Below the pieces are notes generated by a model. That model did not search any database. It saw only the letters and a list, made by a program, of their open reading frames with translations, and was not told the origin of the DNA. Below are positions 11,893 to 22,674 of a stretch of DNA of 64,000 nucleotides, piece by piece; position 1 is the first letter of the stretch, and every line of letters starts with the position of its first letter. Made by a program: the position numbers and the translations under genes. This DNA is from Siphonodentalium dalli (Eukaryota > Mollusca > Scaphopoda > Gadilida > Siphonodentaliidae): the NCBI GenBank assembly GCA_032622095.1, contig CP136062.1:157164875-157228874 (forward strand). Reading direction: 5' to 3'.

Positions 11893-12687
11893 CAATGTTA
11901 CGCCAAGTTGTCCATGATTTTCCACAAAGCCGCGAACGTGGCCGCCATATTGGATTTTGGTGTCTGATGTCTATATACATGTATAGGCACACCGAATCGT
12001 GTGGAAACATAAACACTCAAGTGGGGTTCACTTGAGTCCTGTGGCAACATATATTGACCAATATATCTTGACTAACAGTATATAGTCGGTGACCAATCAA
12101 AACGCCGTATCTCCGATAATACAAGATAGACATAAACTGATTTTGAACGAACACGAGTATGTAAATCGTACGAATGTGGTATAAAATTGTCCGTGCTGTA
12201 TTCATGGTTATAATATTTGTGCTTAACATGCTTTCTGTCACAAAATGTGTAAAATAATTGACATTATCGCGTAATTAAGCAATTTGGTATCGTACAGATA
12301 AGGCTAAAAATGGCGCAACGCTCTTCAGCATTAGTATATTTAAATGAACTTGCAAATGTCGACGACGAAGAAGAATTGATGTCTTATGTACGAAGTACAT
12401 GCAATATCGCACATCACAAAGTAACCACATTGTTGTTTACTAACTGACATCAATGTGTATGTGGTGTCATTACATGCAGAGCGTTGCAGTTAGTATCATT
12501 CAATTCACCCATACCATATTGGCATTTACTCCAGAGTGGACGGTCCCATTCAGTTCTGAAGTTCAGCTGGAGTGGTCTATTAAATGCATAGGTAACCACA
12601 ACACTAAACTATGAACGGGCGGGTTCATGGTTTGACTACATATTGTATTCTGAAAATTATCCTCATACAATTATCTTACATGTGCAG
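11893..12687. other. No recognised gene
   Basis: Intronic or intergenic sequence inside the 5.8-kb interval between the PC-esterase exons. No repeat ends or convincing exons were seen. Confidence 0.3.
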
Positions 12688-12889
12688 AATTGAAGACATC
12701 GTGCATGACTGGTGTGTCCAACCACACAGAGTGTTATGCCAATTTAAATGTGACGTTCCAAACGACGTACCAGTACGGCGACAAGATTACTACGACAGTA
12801 TCAATGTTTTTCAAAAGAAATCCTTCCACAAAACCTGCATTCTCCTTTGTCAGACAGTATCCAGTTTCAACCAAAGCTACGTTCGCCTC
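12688..12889 (+). CDS. Candidate exon of a secreted or surface protein
   Basis: The acceptor ACATGTGCAG and the weak donor CTC|GTAAAC bracket a 67-codon plus-strand frame. It has NHTECYANLNVTFQTTYQYG and ...FFKRNPSTKPAFSFVRQYPV, with two N-x-T glycosylation sequons and two cysteines. It could be half of a beta-sandwich domain. No family assignment is possible by eye, and it runs opposite to the surrounding PC-esterase gene. Confidence 0.3.
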
Positions 12890-13569
12890 GTAAACGAACA
12901 TGTGTAATTTCTCTGGATCATATAGCAATCAAGGTAATAAAAGCCTCAAGCATATTACCGAAAAAGTTAACCCCGATAAAGTTGAATGAGCACTCAAAAC
13001 TCTGAACTTGAACAAGGCAGCACGGTGGATCATGGAACAACGTGTATGATGAACATCTGCATGGTATTTTGGCTTTGAAAACCTGTCTTATTAATGAGAA
13101 TATTTACTATCTCGTGTAGATTAGTCTTCCTACAATCAGTTTACTTTTGGTAAGATTATAATGTATTTATTACACACTTAGCCGTGATTTATCAAGATTT
13201 CTTAGTGAATTAAAAGTGATAATGTCACACCTGTGAATTACATCACCGGTCAGAACACGCGATTTTTGACAGTTCCGCCCTAAGTCGGAACTATTTTCAC
13301 TTTCTACGGCTCAAACATGGTTGAAGTTGAACAGAAACTAACTGCCAACGATGATGAATAAGCAGTAAATAAACCGGTAAAATGAAGAATAATCTTACCT
13401 ATGATGATCCGGACGATGTGATATTACAGTCAAATGAACTATGAACAATTTCATGTGAACAATTGATTACTCTCTATATAATCACTTAGATGTACCATGC
13501 AATTTTGTCTTATGTTCAATACATTATAATAATTATTTTGGTGATATATGAGATTTTGAAATACTCTAC
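12890..13569. other. Intron sequence, nothing recognised
   Basis: AT-rich, without MITE ends or coding frames of note. It is bounded at 13569 by the donor of the minus-strand GDS exon. Confidence 0.35.
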
Positions 13570-14004
13570 CCAAATCATATTTGAGGTCACTCGTCAGCAC
13601 CAAAAAAGAGAAGAACAATTGACGAGTTCTTGAATCACCAAGGAAAAGCATGGTTTTCCCCCGGAAATGACGACACAATTTCTCTGGGGTGAAGGTCGTT
13701 GGTTGACACCGCTTATCACGAGTTACCCATCTCGCTATCTCGCCGTGGATTTCATTCCGACGTTTCTTCCATTGTCGAAGTTCGAGAAATTGGTGGTTGC
13801 TGTATTTCCGTCGTTTCCACTTCCCGACGAAGACATCTTCGTCAAAGCACGGACAGTTTTCGGCAACAAAGCAGATGTCACTTCGTGGGGAGTTGTAATC
13901 TTCCCGCTTCCGCTCTTGCAGCACATAATCAATAATGGGTAGATCCTCTATTCTAGTGAAGTTTGGTCGTTTGGATTTTGGTTTTGGACTTTGATAATAA
14001 CTGT
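13570..14004 (-). CDS. PC-esterase-like (NXPE/CAS1-type) gene, GDS exon
   Basis: The acceptor ATTCAATTTCAG opens a 144-codon minus-strand frame ending at the donor TTTGG|GTAGAG. It contains ENCPCFDEDVFVGKWKRR, then REIARW-type basic sequence and KRCQPTTFTPEKLCRHF, followed by GKTMLFLGDSRTRQLF. The last block is the GDS motif with the following R-x-R-Q typical of the PC-esterase superfamily, whose serine is the nucleophile. The upstream W...C...F-x-x-x-x-L-C block is also characteristic. The exon starts with two bases of a split codon and leaves one, matching the exon at 7182-7745. Exons further 5' would lie above 14004 and were not found. The substrate is not predictable; relatives act on sugars or are of unknown activity. 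Confidence 0.6.
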
Positions 14005-14638
14005 CTGAAATTGAATATTAGAAAAAATCGATTAAAGCATTTCTTTACTATAAATGGATTATCCCGCCAGCTAATAAAGTATACAATTTAACGGCCCATT
14101 ATTCAACTATAGAGGGGTGTTCAGGAAATTAAACCATACGATAGACGAACGAACGAATTATAAGAACGTGTCCTACTCATTTCTGGGAAATGTTCAAATA
14201 ATTAGTTAAACAATATACGTTTATTGAGCTCATTATCACATTTACCAAAAGAAACTACTCGGCAATGACCATTTAATAAAGAAGGTATTAAAGATACATA
14301 ATCAGATTTAACGCTCCTAAATTAATATCTCGTCGGCTTCGGGGGTAAAGAATATTGTATTCAAGTCGAGGAACCCACCCATCAAAGCTCAAAGTGATCA
14401 GATTTCGATTTTTTAAATCTGTTGGTTTTTACCACATCGCATATTTGGCGGCCCAGCAACAAATCTAGTGATCTTTATCCGGGAGTTTATGTACATGCGC
14501 GGTTGCCGCCGCAAAAATTCGAAAGGCCACGCATTGTCACATTTCGCTGTGACTGTGCATGGCGATCAGTGCTATGGCAAGTTAACTTCGGAATAAAACA
14601 CGATGATAAGTAAATAGAGCAACAATAAATAGAGGATA
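14005..14638. other. No recognised gene
   Basis: A short plus-strand frame at 14422-14613 shows no family resemblance. The stretch is probably the next upstream intron of the minus-strand PC-esterase-like gene. Confidence 0.3.
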
Positions 14639-14777
14639 TACAACGAGCCCCCAGTTTATAGCGAAATTTACAAAACGAGTCCAGTAAATTAAGTCTGGAC
14701 AGAACATTTGGCGAGGTCCAGCCTTAATTTACTGGACGAGTTCTGTAAATTCCGCTATAAACTGGGGACGAGTTGTA
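14639..14777. repeat. Long hairpin MITE (139 bp)
   Basis: TACAACGAGCCCCCAGTTTA pairs with a right arm whose reverse complement reads TACAACTCGTCCCCAGTTTA. Pairing continues through GAATTTACA and CCAGTAAATTAAG to a loop of about 15 bases. Arms are about 62 bp. Confidence 0.75.
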
Positions 14778-14916
14778 GATTCTAGTTATTACATGACCAA
14801 AACCTAGACAACACATACTTAAATCAACAAATGGGACGCAAAACTAACATCGGCTTCTATAAGACATGCGATGACGTTTCGCGTAACTATGCGTTGTTTG
14901 ACCGCGTAAAGGAATT
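14778..14916. other. Spacer between two foldback elements
   Basis: Short unique sequence; nothing recognised. Confidence 0.3.
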
Positions 14917-17195
14917 AGTCCAGTGCATTTATGGTTTTACCCAGAACTAATTGCAACAGAAATTTTTTTTGCTGGAATTTGTACATATACCCTCCATAAA
15001 CAACATACTAAAAATCAGCAAAAATCGGAAAAAGGGAAATTGGTGAATTTCGTGGGGGAAAAATGGGAAAATTTGGTCAAATCATCAATTTATGGATTTT
15101 CATGGATGTATATAAAACAATCAAATTCACAAATCCTACAAATAGCATGTGTATTGTATCGACCACATTTTCCTGAATCCAGAATTGGAAACCATTCCCA
15201 GATTCCTTAAGTATTTTTCGAGTTGTGTGTCTTCAAAAACGCGAGTTTACCTGATTTCGGAGCCTTAATTTTGCAGAATGAGCCAAATGCCGCATTATGT
15301 GGTTAATTATTTAAAAAACTAGAGCAAAATTAATGACTTTTTCACTGTTTTAGTAATTTCCTCACTAGATAAAACACAATTTATGATTAATATGTGCATC
15401 TATGAATAAGGAGAATAAAATATTCTCAAACAAAATGCGTGTTCCATTGTATGGACTTAGTCAAATTTGCCTTGACACAGAACTCGTGTGATGAAATGCC
15501 ATATTTGAGGTCATGTAACTCAATAAATTAATATCCATATGCTCGGCTTTTCTCATAACATTTTGAGAATACTAGATTGAACAAATTGTGAAGGACTTTC
15601 CAAATACATTGGTGAAGAAAATTAAATTATGGTCCTATGAACTCTTAGTCTAGCCTCTTTTCCGAAAATGCTATTGTGGGGCGTTTTTGTAAATTTTTAA
15701 AGGTTTTAGGTATATTCAGAAAAATTAACGAAAGTTTATTGTGTAATATTATTTTATCTGTCCTCTTAAATCATTTTTTTTGTTGAGAAAATAGCATTTC
15801 AATGGTTATACCATGAATGTCACAGGATTTCACTCATCATTGTGGAAACTTACTCCAAATTTGAACAGCAGAAAAATGGGGTAGGGGAAAGCATATCAAC
15901 AAAAACATCAAAATCATGCATCTTGAAGCATAAAACTTTATATTAACAGCTTCTGCTTACATTTTTCTTTCCTACATAATATCATATTTCCTTTGTTTAT
16001 GTTTATTGACAGAGCTATAATATTTTTTTTCATAATTTGGCAGTGAAATGTCAAATTGGCATTTTGGGATTGTTTTTCTACAACATAGCCATAAAATTCT
16101 AAATCAACGTCCGATAGCGTATTAAGCAGTTTTATAATGCAACAGGAATGTGCACAAACTGCAAGAAAACAACATTGTGTCTGAAATGGCTGTAATTTTG
16201 TGATAAGATTGCATTTTGTGATTTTTCCTACCCCTATACCAACGTTAAGATTTGGAGTCAGTTTCCTGAAAAATGAAAGAAATCGAGTGACATACGATGG
16301 CATAACAAATGTAAGGCTAATTTTTAAACACTAAAGTGTTGTGGGAGGAAAGTTCAAATAATTTTACACATAAAAAACTCATTGTTTTTTGTGTTTATGG
16401 CCCAAAACCTTTTGTAATGGACAAAAATACCTCAAACTGGTATCTTTGGAAACAAGCTAAGACTAAGTATTCAAAGGGTCATAAGTTGATTTTCTTAAAT
16501 AATGTTCTGTTGATACTGTTACAATTTGTTCAATCCAACATACTTAAAATGTTATATAAGAAAAGCATGGCATATGGATATTAAATTATTAAGTTACATG
16601 ACCTCAAATATTGCATTTCATCACACAAGTTCAGTGTCAGAGGCAAAATTGGCGCACATTTTGTTTGAGAATATAATCTTCTTCTTAATTATAGATGCAC
16701 ATATTAATAATTTTTTGTTTTTAATCTAGTGAGGAAATTACTAAAACACTGAAAAATCCATACAGTTGGCTCTAGTTTTTTAATAATTAACCATAATATA
16801 AGGCATTTTGGATCATTCTGCGAAATTGAGGTCCCGAAAATGGGCCGAAATCAGGTAAACTCGAGTTTTTGAAGGCACACAACTCGAAAAATACTTAATG
16901 AATCTGGGATTGGTTTCAGTACTGGGTTCGGGAAATTAAGGTCGATACAATACACATGCTATTTGTAGGATTTGTGAATTTGATTGTTTTATATACATCC
17001 ATGAAAATCCATAAATTGATGATTTGACCAAATTTCCCCAAATTTATTTTACAAAATTCACCAATTTCCCTTTTTCCGATTTGTCCGATTTTTAGTATGT
17101 TGTTTGTAGAGGGTTTATGTACTTATTCCAGCAAAAAAAAATTCTGTTGCAATTAGTTCCGGGTTTGGCATTTTTTCTCATAAATGCACTGGACT
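14917..17195. mobile_element. Foldback transposon, 2.28 kb, arms of about 0.8-1 kb
   Basis: The left end AGTCCAGTGCATTTATG is matched by CATAAATGCACTGGACT at the right end. The arms stay alignable for hundreds of bases, for example CATGTGTATTGTATCGACC near 15148 and its complement near 16945, and GAGGTCATGTAACT near 15510 and its complement near 16595. Similarity fades toward about 15750 and 16380. The frames in the middle (such as 15938-16303 minus) are AT-rich and resemble no transposase, so it appears non-autonomous. Target duplication is unclear. Confidence 0.75.
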
Positions 17196-18167
17196 ATATA
17201 GTCTCAGATAAATAAAGACTCGTTCGCGTATTTAATGGCGTATATTTAATGACATAACTTTGCAGACTCTTCGTTCATTATATTTTGTTGGAAAATTTAT
17301 GGAAGCCATAGTATTTTTAGACGTAACTTATGGATTGTAAACAGACGACAAACCGGAAGTCAAAGGTTCCATATCACTATTTCCTGTTATTAAACGAACG
17401 TTTAATATCACAATTTATAGAGTGGTTTACTGAACGGAATAGGGGTAGGATCATGTACTAAATAAGGTAACTTGTGATAGTTGGTGTGCGCATACATACA
17501 TATACTCATTTACGAATCGGTAAGCATGTTTTATTCATACCAATAGACATGTTATATAACAGAATGCCAGTTACGCGTGGAAATATGTTTGTTTACATTT
17601 GTAATGGCATGCGTTTGGGGGATTGCACTAAAACGATCACTAAAGGCATCACCATATATGGAAGTTGCAAACCACACTACATCGTCGTACAAACCGTGAA
17701 TAAAAACATTATTATAGGACTCTTTTTCGGTAATTTGATATCGTGCGTGGTATCGTTGTGGGTATTTATTGGTAATATAATAATTTTGTATAACTAACTC
17801 GGCTTCTGCGTGGTGAAATTTCGTTGTTATTGTTGTTACTGTTGTTGGTACGGTACGTGGACCATCGAATCTGAATATTTATCTTTAATAATAAACTGCA
17901 TGGCAAATCATAAAATATTAAACCATTACTGTGATTCTGGTATGGCAAAAATGATGGTGTCAATAAAAAATATTACCGTTAAGTTTTCTACAGTTGTCAT
18001 TTTCGATTATGTTGCAAATTTGCAGGAATTAAGATCACCACTGGTGGCCAGATGTACGACTCTAGTGTATTTTACAAGTGTATCCACGCCATATACCAAA
18101 AAGCAATGCAAATGCGAAGTTTTGCCTGTGTATTGGGATATTGTGCATGCATCCAAGGCATTACATT
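17196..18167. other. No recognised gene
   Basis: Frames at 17474-17797 and 17810-18169 (plus) are open but lack any family signature or splice context. No repeat ends were seen. Confidence 0.35.
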
Positions 18168-18296
18168 AAGCAATTATTTCATGTGTCTTTTGGGAACAGT
18201 CAAAATTGTTGTCCCGAGGTATCATTCCTGATACCGAGGGACAACAATTTGGACTGTTCCCAAAAGACACATGAAATAATTGCTTTGTTACCCAAT
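18168..18296. repeat. Hairpin MITE, short member of the ATTGGGTAACA family
   Basis: AAGCAATTATTTCATGTGTC ... TTGTTGTCCC pairs with GGGACAACAATTTGGACTG ... ATTGCTTTGTTACCCAAT around a GGTATCATTCCTGATACC centre. It is a deleted form of the fuller copy at 21135-21335. Confidence 0.75.
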
Positions 18297-18690
18297 AAAT
18301 TTACTTGTATATAATCAGGTCATTGCTAATTTATCACACTCTTTAATAGTGTAATTGCTTATTATGAGAACTAACTGGAATATACCGCCATGTATCTGAA
18401 TGCAAAAAGCACATGTAGTCTCTGTGAATATTGAATAATATATATAATATATATAATCAGATACCGAGGGACAACAATTTTGACTGTTCCCAAAAGACAC
18501 ATGAAATAATTGCTTTGTTACCCAATAAATTTACTTGTATAAAATCAGGTCATTGCTAATTTATCACACTCTTTAATAGTGTAATTGCTTATTATGAGAA
18601 CTAACTGGAATATACCTCCATGTATCTGAATGCAAAAAGCACATGTAGTCTCTGTGAATATTGAATAATATATATAATATAATATATATC
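18231..18690. repeat. 230-bp tandem duplication
   Basis: The block starting ATACCGAGGGACAACAATTT at 18231 is repeated at 18461 with only a few differences. It includes the right half of the hairpin MITE and the following GTCATTGCTAATTTATCACA sequence. Each unit ends in an AT dinucleotide-rich tail. Confidence 0.8.
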
Positions 18691-19028
18691 AGATATAAAA
18701 TAGGTTCAGTCAAGTTATTATCTGGGTCATAATGATTCAGCTGACTGTTTGTATATTTAAAATAATGCTACTCCTTATACACATAATTATTTGCTTTAAA
18801 AATTTAAATGAGTCGAAAAAGTGTTATTAATTAAAATGGCAAGCCATAATAGAAGTTGAAAAATGCACAAAATTAATATGTGACGGTATTATAGCATATT
18901 ATATATCTATCATTTCGATTATTATTTGTTCTCTGATACACATGTTTTTGCAAAGTACATGCAATTGTACATGGACTTGATCTTTAAACGCTCTTAATGG
19001 CATGACGTTCTATGGAACTATGGATGTA
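18691..19028. other. AT-rich, nothing recognised
   Basis: Unique-looking spacer between the tandem duplication and the TA-flanked hairpin. Confidence 0.3.
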
Positions 19029-19241
19029 GAGTAATGCTCTAATTAATCGACATCTTAACCACAGCATAATTTTGGGTAACTTTTCAGGATTTAGACAGAA
19101 ATATGGCTCGTTGCCATTCATCGGAAAGCTCTCGTGGAGAGCTTTCCAATGAATGGCAACAAGCCATATTTCCGACTAAATCCTGAAAAGTTACCCAAAA
19201 TTCTGCTGTGGTTAAGAGGTCGATTAATTAGAGCGTTACTG
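19029..19241. mobile_element. Tc1/mariner-type hairpin MITE (213 bp, TA-flanked)
   Basis: TA at 19027-19028 and 19242-19243 flank an almost perfect long hairpin. Read inward from the right, the end is CAGTAACGCTCTAATTAATC; the left end is GAGTAATGCTCTAATTAATC. TA target plus CAGT end suggests Tc1/mariner mobilisation. Arms are about 104 bases with a 4-base loop and few mismatches, so insertion was fairly recent. It lies just 3' of the recombinase gene. Confidence 0.75.
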
Positions 19242-19467
19242 TAGCCTGCATACCATAATGTATGTGATGAAGAAATATGACATTGTGTAACAGTAAGTAA
19301 CATTTAATTAGCACAAAATGGTTTTAAAAAGTGACAACAACAAAGAAATAAGACAAGTATTCCTGTGGAATCTTACTATATTAGGCTTACTTGGCACAAC
19401 ACGGAATGTATCTACATGTAGTTGCTCTTGTATAACTGGAGCATTACAGTTAGACAGCGTCCATTCT

Positions 19468-20809
19468 CTAACTGTAATGATGATGATGAATGGTAACATT
19501 CGAAGTCGGCATGTTGTATGTTATACCACACATGGGAACCCTCGAACGATTAAGAATAATCTCGGACCTGGTCTCCACCCTGCTGTGTACATTTGTCTGG
19601 TTTTGTGGTGCATTTATCAAAGGTCCACTTTCTGCTGCATTGTCCGAAATAAAGTTGCGAACTTCCTGTTGAAGGTAATTTTCTTGTGAAGAAGTTAGTT
19701 GGAGAATTTCTACATTAGATAGGTCTATCTCTGGGTCGACGACCAGATTTTATGTACTTTGTGGAGCATGTATTTCTTGTGAGTCAGAGTGAACAGGCAT
19801 TCCAGATACCGCATTTGCTAGAGTAGCCGCCATCTTTTCCTTCTGTTTCTCAATAACTTCGGATGCTGCTCTCCGACTTATGTCCAGATATAGCCATCAC
19901 ATGACGAGCCTCATAGTCATTGAGTAGGGTAATTGAGGTGGCACGTAAGCAGTGATTTGTATACGTTTTTGATAACTGGGCCGCTGATGACAACTTTTTC
20001 ATCTTGTCGCCCAACGTATTCTTTCCAACTGGAGAATTGTCATACCACGGTTCACTTTCAACAATCTTTGACTTTGGCCTTTGAAAGAAAAAGTCGCATT
20101 CGTGGTTTAATTTGGAAAGATACTTGACGAATGAGTTGTATGGACACATATTATTTCCAGTTTTGTAGATTCGGCCTCCTTGACTGTCGGTATCCTGGAC
20201 ACCACCTCTGTGGTTTTTTGTAGTCATATCTTTTAGCGAAATATATTTGCAATTCTCATCGAACACAAAATCAGTCTTTTTAATGTCACGAAGATTCTCT
20301 CGACCACGATTACAGAAATAATTCATAAAATCTAGGAAAACCTTGTCTTGCAGTCCACGCGGAGTGCCAATTTTCAGAAAATCATACAGTTTATTCAGAT
20401 CTTCTTTACTCAGCGCGTCCTTGTGGGTCACCTTCGCCTTACCCTCATGTTTCAATTTGGCTAAAACTGCACGGAATATTATGTTTGAGCTGGTGAATTC
20501 AGGTGAATTTACAATGTCCAAATTGTTCAACTTCTCGAAGTGTTTTTGCAGTCCATACCGGATTGACAGCATAGATTTCTGTGTGTACAATTCTCCATCA
20601 GTCTTTCTAGCAGCCGCATAAAACGATTTGAGAATGGAATCTAATTCCGAAGCAGCGACATCAGCCGTGGGAATTTCCAAAGATTTTACGCAGCAGTACG
20701 TTTTTAGAATGTTCACGGCACTTTTGATGACATTCTTTGTGCTTAGAGAATCTCTATTCTCTAACAAGTTATTGATGTCATCCTCGGAAATATCAGAAAA
20801 TCGAGACAT
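19468..20809 (-). pseudogene. Crypton-type tyrosine recombinase, late stops
   Basis: The protein from MSRFSDISEDDINNLL is a tyrosine recombinase of the Crypton/DUF3504 type (the domain also found in ZMYM, QRICH1 and KIAA1958 proteins). It cuts and rejoins DNA through a tyrosine. An N-terminal helical part (about residues 1-120) precedes the catalytic domain. That domain has NRGREN (first Arg), TTKNHRG (Lys), HCLRAT (H-x-x-R), SGHKSESS (His) and IRSY (nucleophile Tyr), so all catalytic positions are present. The start at 20809 is preferred over the ATG at 20890 because homologous sequence begins there. TGA at 19850-19852 falls directly after the catalytic tyrosine. The same frame then runs on to TAG at 19468-19470 with one more stop (TAA, 19750-19752), consistent with a decayed C-terminal tail. 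The core could still be active if the tail is dispensable. Confidence 0.75.
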
Positions 20810-20914
20810 AATTGTGTTGTTTTTCCAAGTGTGACAATGCGGAAATCCGGTATAATTAAAAAACGAAACCGGAAATAGCCGAAACGTCACGGAATTCGTT
20901 CCGGCCAGTCAACA

Positions 20915-21134
20915 GTTCGCTCGGAGCCAGTCAACAGTTCGCTCGGAGCAAGTCAACAGTTCGCTCGGGTCGGGGCAACAGTTCACTAGTGACGTCACGA
21001 ATGCTGACCGTGATTACAAATCGGGCAACAGTTAATTCAGGGCGGGCAGCAGTTCGTTGCGGCGTTTACGAACGCGAATTTGGGGTTAACCAGTTAATTC
21101 CAAATCCCAATGATTTACGAAGTAAAACTCTACT
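20915..21134 (-). promoter_or_regulatory. Recombinase upstream region, copy 1, with CRE-like site
   Basis: Directly upstream of the recombinase gene. It has three short repeats of AGTCAACAGTTCGCTCGG and a perfect TGACGTCA palindrome at 20990-20997, the consensus of cAMP-response or CREB/ATF sites. The whole segment is duplicated at 21390-21600 with its own TGACGTCA. Promoter function is inferred from position and motif only. Confidence 0.45.
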
Positions 21135-21335
21135 ATTGGGTAACAATAAGCAATTATTTCATGTCTCTTTTGGGAACAGTCAAAATTGTTGTCCCGAGGT
21201 ATCAGGAATGACTATCGAACTGTTGCCCAAGGCCGAAGGCCGAGGGAAACATTTCGATAGTCATTCCTGATACCGAGGGACATCAATTTGGCCTGTTCCC
21301 AAAATGCACATGAAATAATTGCTTTGTTACCCAAT
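21135..21335. mobile_element. Hairpin MITE, full-length ATTGGGTAACA family member
   Basis: ATTGGGTAACAATAAGCAAT at the left pairs with ATTGCTTTGTTACCCAAT at the right. The arms continue through GGGAACAGTCAAAATTG and CAGGAATGACTATCGAA to a GGCCGAAGGCC centre. It separates the two copies of the recombinase upstream region. Deleted relatives lie at 18168-18296 and 18461-18526. Confidence 0.75.
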
Positions 21336-21389
21336 ACATTTACTTGTATATAATCAGGTCATTGCTAATTAATCACACTCTTTAATAGT

Positions 21390-21600
21390 GTTATTTCGCT
21401 CGGAGACAGTCCACAGTTCGCTCGGGTCGGGCAACAGTTCAATCGTGACGTCACGAAAGCTGACCGTGATTGCAAACCGGGCAATAGTTAATTCAGGGCG
21501 GGCAACAGTTCGTTGTGGCTTTACGAACGCGAATTTGGGGTTAATCAGTTAATTCTAAATCCCAATGATTTACGAAGTAAATCTCTACTATTGGGTAACA
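21390..21600 (-). repeat. Recombinase upstream region, copy 2
   Basis: It repeats 20915-21134: the GTTCGCTCGGG repeats, TGACGTCA at 21446-21453, GACCGTGATTGCAAA, AGTTAATTCAGGGCGGGCA, and the tail ACGAAGTAAATCTCTACTAT followed by TGGGTAAC. The two copies flank the MITE at 21135-21335. Confidence 0.7.
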
Positions 21601-21861
21601 ATGCACGATGTGGCGTGATTGTTAACTTTGACGGGATCATCATTTGCTAACATTCGGAGGTAGATTAATACTGAGATTAACGGATTATATTGCCGAGTTG
21701 CTGTTGAGGTCATTAATTTTGTCGGGGTTTATCCTGTACGTTCAACAGGGACGTATTAATTACTCGGCCGGTGGGGATTATAGTTCGTATCAATACACCA
21801 TCGGTCGGTGTTGTCTCAGTGGTGATCTGTGTGTTGTGAATACTGTTTAGCATGAACGATA

Positions 21862-21863
<2 letters not shown>
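21601..21863. other. No recognised gene
   Basis: Short unique stretch before the microsatellite; nothing identified. Confidence 0.3.
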
Positions 21864-21897
<34 letters not shown>

Positions 21898-21930
21898 CTC
21901 TCTTACCGATATATATGTGTGTGTGTGTGA
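21864..21930. repeat. Compound microsatellite (TA)n-(CT)n-(GT)n
   Basis: TA runs to about 21892, CT from 21893 to 21902, and GT from 21917 to 21928. It lies at or just inside the 5' end of the first Helitron-like unit. Confidence 0.85.
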
Positions 21931-22674
21931 GTGGGTACTTCATAGAATCGAAAATGATTGGACAGATTGTGCTCAAATTTCGTATATAAGTGTAAAATCC
22001 CACGGGGATCGTCGACATCGCATTTTGGACAAGCTCTGAGCACTGATTATCCACTCCCAATCATCAAAATCTCCGCAAACGCCACTTCGGGGGTTAAGGC
22101 GTCAACGATCTGTATATTTACAGATACGGAGTTGTTAACGACGAACGCTCTTTATTGCAATCGACATAGCTAAACGACTACCCCCATGCGTAAAATACGG
22201 ATGCGGGACGAAATGCATTTATCTCGATTAAAAAGGCAGAATTGATCTAAGAGGCGTAACTCTACATTCTGGTTCACGACGGGATTAATTGACTGTCCGC
22301 TCTTTACGGGGGTATCATAATTTCGCTTGATTAAAATGTCTGTTGTTCCTAGGAACGGGGAAGTTTAGGACGGGTACCATGAATTAACTCATTGAAAAAG
22401 AAAGAATTCGTTGTCTGTCGTTCCTAGGAAGGGGGGGGGGGATTTCATCGGGTCAATTTTTCCGCCAGAAAAAGGCACAATTAACTCATTGAAAAACAAA
22501 GAATTAAATTAAATTAAATTTAAAAAACATTAAATAAATATTAAAAAATTCAAAAAAACATAAATTAAATTAAAAAAACTTTAAATTAATATTTAAAAAA
22601 AATAAAATAATAATAATAATTAAACAAATGTCATGTTTCTGACCAACCACGCCAGTGGCGGGCTAACCTGCTAG
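21893..22674 (+). mobile_element. Helitron-like unit 1 (non-autonomous)
   Basis: The 3' end is clear: GCCAGTGGCGGGCTAACC then CTGCTAG at 22674, that is, a short GC hairpin followed by CTAG as in Helitron 3' ends. The 5' end is inferred at a TCTCTC word and is less certain. The interior (GGGTACTTCATAGAATCGAA and on) is shared with unit 3. No Rep/Hel gene is present. Confidence 0.6.

Noticed and set aside
15938-16584. Open frames inside the 2.28-kb foldback element as a transposase
   Set aside because: Short, AT-driven composition, no DDE or other catalytic pattern, and partly within the imperfect arms.
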